A stretch of DNA of 64,000 bases from Ziziphus jujuba (taxonomy: Eukaryota > Streptophyta > Magnoliopsida > Rosales > Rhamnaceae). The position numbers and the translations under genes were made by a program. Within the stretch, counting starts at the first letter, position 1. Each line of letters starts with the position of its first letter. Location: assembly GCF_031755915.1 (NCBI RefSeq), contig NC_083388.1, positions 24,955,001 through 25,019,000 of the forward strand, given 5' to 3'. Below the pieces are notes generated by a model that did not search any database, was not told where the DNA came from, and worked only from the letters and a program-made list of their open reading frames with translations. Shown here in pieces: positions 60,499-64,000 of the stretch.

Positions 60499-61617
60499 CA
60501 TTCGTTGCTTCTGACTGCTTGGATTGGCATCTCTCTCAAGCTCCATCTCAGGTGTGTTTCCTCTCCCATTTTCTCTCTGTGCTTTTTCTTTTCTCTGTTT
60601 CTTCATTTTTCCCTAAGTTGCTCATTCTATGAAACGTAGGTGAAAGATGGGTTAGTTCTTTGTTACGAATGAAAAAGAGTCAACCGGATTTAATGAGCTG
60701 ATAAAGGAAGGATTGAAGGATTTATTAGCTAGGGATGTGAGAGGAAGCAAATCTGTTCTTGGTAAGAGACATCTATAACTTCTTTTTTTCCCTCTATGTT
60801 TGTTGTGGTGTTTTGTGAGAGATAGGTATATTGAGTGAGAGGAGTCTCTGGCCCTATATGTTATTGGTTTTTGGCAATGTGGTTGATATTTTCAAACAAT
60901 AAAGTTCTAGAAATTTTTCCCACATGTTGATACATAATTGCATTTTTATCTTTTTTCCTATGTTCTTAACATAATGTAATGAGTTTTCATGGATTGGAAT
61001 TTTCTTGAACTGCTTTGTTGCTTTTGAAAAAAACACAAGCATCGTAATTTGATTGGCATTCGTTGCTTCTAACTGCTTGGATTGGCATCTCTCTCAAGCT
61101 CCATCTCAGGTGTGTTTCCTCTCCCATTTTCTCTCTGTGCTTTTTCTTTTCTCTGTTTCTTCATTTTTCCCTAAGTTGCTCATTCCATGAAACGTAGGGG
61201 AAAGATGGGTTAGTTCTTTGTTACGAATGAAAAAGAGTCAACCGGATTTAATGAGCTGATAAAGGAAGGATTGAAGGATTTATTAGCTAGGGACGTGAGA
61301 GGAAGCAAATCTGTTCTTGGTAAGAGACATCTATAACTTCTTCTTTTTTTCCCTCTATGTTTGTTGTGGTGTTTTGTGAGAGATAGGTATATTGAGTGAG
61401 AGGAGTCTCTGGCCCTATATGTTATTGGTTTTTGGCAATGTGGTTGATATTTTCAAACAATAAAGTTCTAGAAATTTTTCCCACATGTTGATACATAATT
61501 GCATTTTTATCTTTTTTCCTATGTTCTTAACATAATGTAATGAGTTTTCATGGATTGGAATTTTCTTGAACTGCTTTGTTGCTTTTGAAAAAAACACAAG
61601 CATCGTAATTTGATTGC
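60499..61617 (+). repeat. Leader tandem duplication in the second CACTA copy
   Basis: Two units (60499-61056 and 61057-61617) correspond base for base to 9701-10819, including the unit-specific differences. The duplication therefore predates the copying. Confidence 0.9.
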
Positions 61618-62337
61618 TTGAGATTTTTTGTTTTTGAGAGATACTGAATCAAAATGTAAAAAAAGAAAAAGAAAAAAAAAGAAAGAAAAAAAAAAGGGTA
61701 ACCGAAAATGGGAAAAAAACTTGAGGTAAAGAAGTAAATATGGTTTTCCAACCTATAAACAAATAAGACAGTTTCTAGATTTTTACTATATTTTGGTTTT
61801 TTTGGATTGGGACTTTTAAGAAATTCTAAATTGTTGAATGTTGAATAATGGACTCTGTAACTTGTCTAATAATAAACACCCATAACATAGCAAAATCTAA
61901 TTGAATATCAATATATAAAATTATTGCATATTGGGAATTGAATGGAGAAATCAAATTAGAATAACTCCTGTTGAATATATATAACTAATTGTCTAAATAT
62001 TATTTATGATCACCTTGTGTAGGCATGGTGCATAATTTGTGGAGATTGGAATACTGATGGCATCCTCCATCTACATAGATGTATGTACATATATAAATAT
62101 GTGGGTTTGAGAGATAGAATAAGAAGGGACTATAACATTTCCACAAGATCAGTGATGATTGCTTCATTTATGCATATATACATGTATGTATATATATATA
62201 TATACGTATAACAAAAGAATTGAATGATTAAGATTATTGACAATATCAATCCCTTAGATATAGTATTGATATTATTTTTTATGTTTGCAGGATGGTAATA
62301 TAGGGGAAACAAATATTGCCAAAATATTCCTTTAAAT

Positions 62338-63623
62338 ATGCCACCTAAGAGATCAAGATATGTACCAGGAAGAGAGACTTTGGTTCCTAGGAGGTCTCCT
62401 AGGACTACCCCAGCACAAAGAGAGACTTCAGTCCCTAGGAGGTCTCCTAGGACTACCCCAGCACAAAGAGAGACTTCAGTCCTTAGGAGGTCTCCTAGGA
62501 CGACCCCAGCAGAAAGAGAGACTTTGGTCCCTAGGAGGACACCATCACAAAGAGAGAATTTGGCTCCTAGGAGGTCTCCTAGGATGACAGCATCATCTAG
62601 AAGGACTGCATCGCCTATGGAGACACCATCCCCTAGAGGTCGACAACCTATGCAAACACCAGATCGTTCCACAACACCAACGCCTAGTGAGACATCAATA
62701 CCAAGTGGTCCAGAGTATGTGGAAACACCAATTCCAAACATTACATCGTCTAGAGGTCATTCTCCTATAGATCCTGTAGATGAGAGTACTGAAGATACAC
62801 CTGTATCCACTGGTATGTTGGTAATCTATAATATATGTTATGTAAATTGAGAATCTATATTACATAGTATTATTAATTAACATTATTTCACTTTGTAGGT
62901 TTAATGAAGAAAAATACACGTGGCATTACGCGAGGATTGGAAATTCTTAAAACAATGGCATCCAATACTAAACTTCGCGTCCAAGTAAGTGATGGGGATA
63001 TGCATGCATATGGTGACCATTGTTCTCCCTTTGCCAATCAGATTGGCATTGCTGTGCGTAACTTTGTTTCACCAAGATTGAAGGGATGGAAATATGCTTC
63101 TGATGATGAAAGGAAAATTGTCTACAAACATATTGCTGTGAGTAAAACTTAGACTCATATCATTAATATACCATATTAGTATTATAATAACTAACAAGGT
63201 TTTATTTTCCTTTTGTGTATAAGGATCGGTTTGACATTGATTTGAATGATCCTCAATGGATAGAGATTGTTGAGAGGCATTGTCGTGATAGGTACAAAAA
63301 CAATAGGAGTTATTGCAACAATCATTTCAAGCTGTGTAAGATGCAAGGCAAAGACCCATTGCAATTTAGACCAAAAAGAATACGATGTCAAGAAGATTGG
63401 GAGTGGTTGTGTGCTCATTTTGAGAGTCCAGAATTTTTGGTGAGTTAGAACTATTTAAACTGTTTCAAACTTTTTTTAAATTCATGTGTATATTTTATCA
63501 TATTCTAAACCATTTATTTTATATATACAGAAACGTTCTAAAGCAGGGCAATGTAATAGGGCTAAAAGGCTATATAATCATCATGCTGGATCAAGATCGT
63601 TTATTGCAACAAGGGCAGCACTG
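62338..63623 (+). pseudogene. TNPA-like gene, 5' part, in the second CACTA copy
   Basis: Exons at 62338-62812, 62899-63137, 63224-63439 and 63531-63623 match those at 11540-12825. They encode the basic repeat region and most of the Transposase_24 domain without a stop. The remaining exons lie outside the window, so whether the two stops of the first copy are shared is unknown. Called a pseudogene because the element is truncated on the left. Confidence 0.75.
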
Positions 63624-64000
63624 GTTTAACATTCTTCAACAATTACTTTAGTTATATTTGAGAATGGATTATGTTTTCTTTATTATTTTTCCATATTATG
63701 GTAAATACTCGGTTCATAAAGTGCTTGATAAGTGAAATTTCCAATTGCATTAATATCTTTGATATCTTAGTGTTTACTTAGCAATTTTAAGGATAAATCT
63801 CTTGCTCATGCATCTTATGTCTATTGAAATTTGGTTGTCATTGGATGCTAATGGATTTTTACTAGTTTTGGTCCTTTGATAGTTTATAATATATGTCATG
63901 TATCTATAGTAGAATTGGGTTTGAGCTTAGAATTCCATGGCTTTAATGACTATTTAGTTTCATTGCCATGATAAAAAGGCAAAAATGTCAACAGTATCAG

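Larger units (their letters stand above)
59777..64000 (+). mobile_element. Second, truncated copy of the 15.2 kb CACTA element
   Basis: Identical in order to 8978-13202, with a constant offset of 50798 bp after one base is lost in a poly(A) run near 60043. Even the TA runs and the 558-bp duplication match. It starts abruptly at TAAAAAGGCAGGG. The first 200 bp of the element, including the CACTA terminus and half of the left subterminal repeats, are missing, and no target duplication is visible. It is joined to the 5' end of the PIF gene and continues beyond the window. It includes TNPA exons 1-4 but not the exon that carries the stops. Confidence 0.93.

Noticed and set aside
1..64000. CRISPR array, prophage or operon structure
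   Set aside because: The window is plant nuclear DNA; repeats are transposon ends, microsatellites or coding minisatellites.

Overview
The window is nuclear DNA of a flowering plant, almost certainly a eudicot. The evidence is AT-rich intergenic DNA with many TA, GA and CA microsatellites, intron-rich genes with GT..AG borders, a phytochrome-interacting bHLH factor, a plant-type CHMP7, germin-like and glutamate-receptor-like gene pieces, and En/Spm (CACTA), copia, large-LTR, TRIM and L1-type LINE elements. The species cannot be told from the sequence. I see no CRISPR, operon, tRNA or rRNA gene.

Layout. 1-3550: the 3' part of a large LTR, then a decayed copia pol and its 3' LTR. 4055-4653 (-): a chimeric pseudogene joining the first exon of a glutamate-receptor-like gene to the last part of a germin-like gene. 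4907-8512: a non-autonomous CACTA element with a TTC target duplication. 8741-25405 (-): a second germin-like gene, split ten codons before its stop by a 15.2 kb CACTA element (8778-23983, AGA target duplication). That element carries decayed TNPA-like and TNPD-like genes. The germin intron holds a TRIM retrotransposon with three LTRs (24567-25194, ATTAT duplication). 27056-32189: two copies of the large LTR tail to tail, one with a nested TRIM. 32190-35031 (-): the 5' half of a LINE.

35.0-53.2 kb has no recognisable gene. It holds MITE-like inverted repeats, a 1.2 kb long inverted repeat, and about a dozen very short poly(T)/poly(A) insertions, each between direct repeats of 7-19 bp. This is the least explained signal in the window.

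Two genes look intact and converge: CHMP7 (ESCRT-III family, + strand, 53296-56525, eight exons, 434 residues) and a PIF-type bHLH gene (- strand, 57039-59777, six exons, about 689 residues as read). The 5' end of the PIF gene abuts, with no transposon terminus, a nearly identical second copy of the left part of the 15.2 kb CACTA element (59777 to the window end). This is either a recent non-transpositional rearrangement or an assembly join.

Order of events: the LINE predates the LTR that cuts it, and the forward LTR predates the TRIM nested in it. The germin-like gene took a TRIM in its intron and a CACTA in its last exon, and it also carries a nonsense codon and a lost metal ligand.
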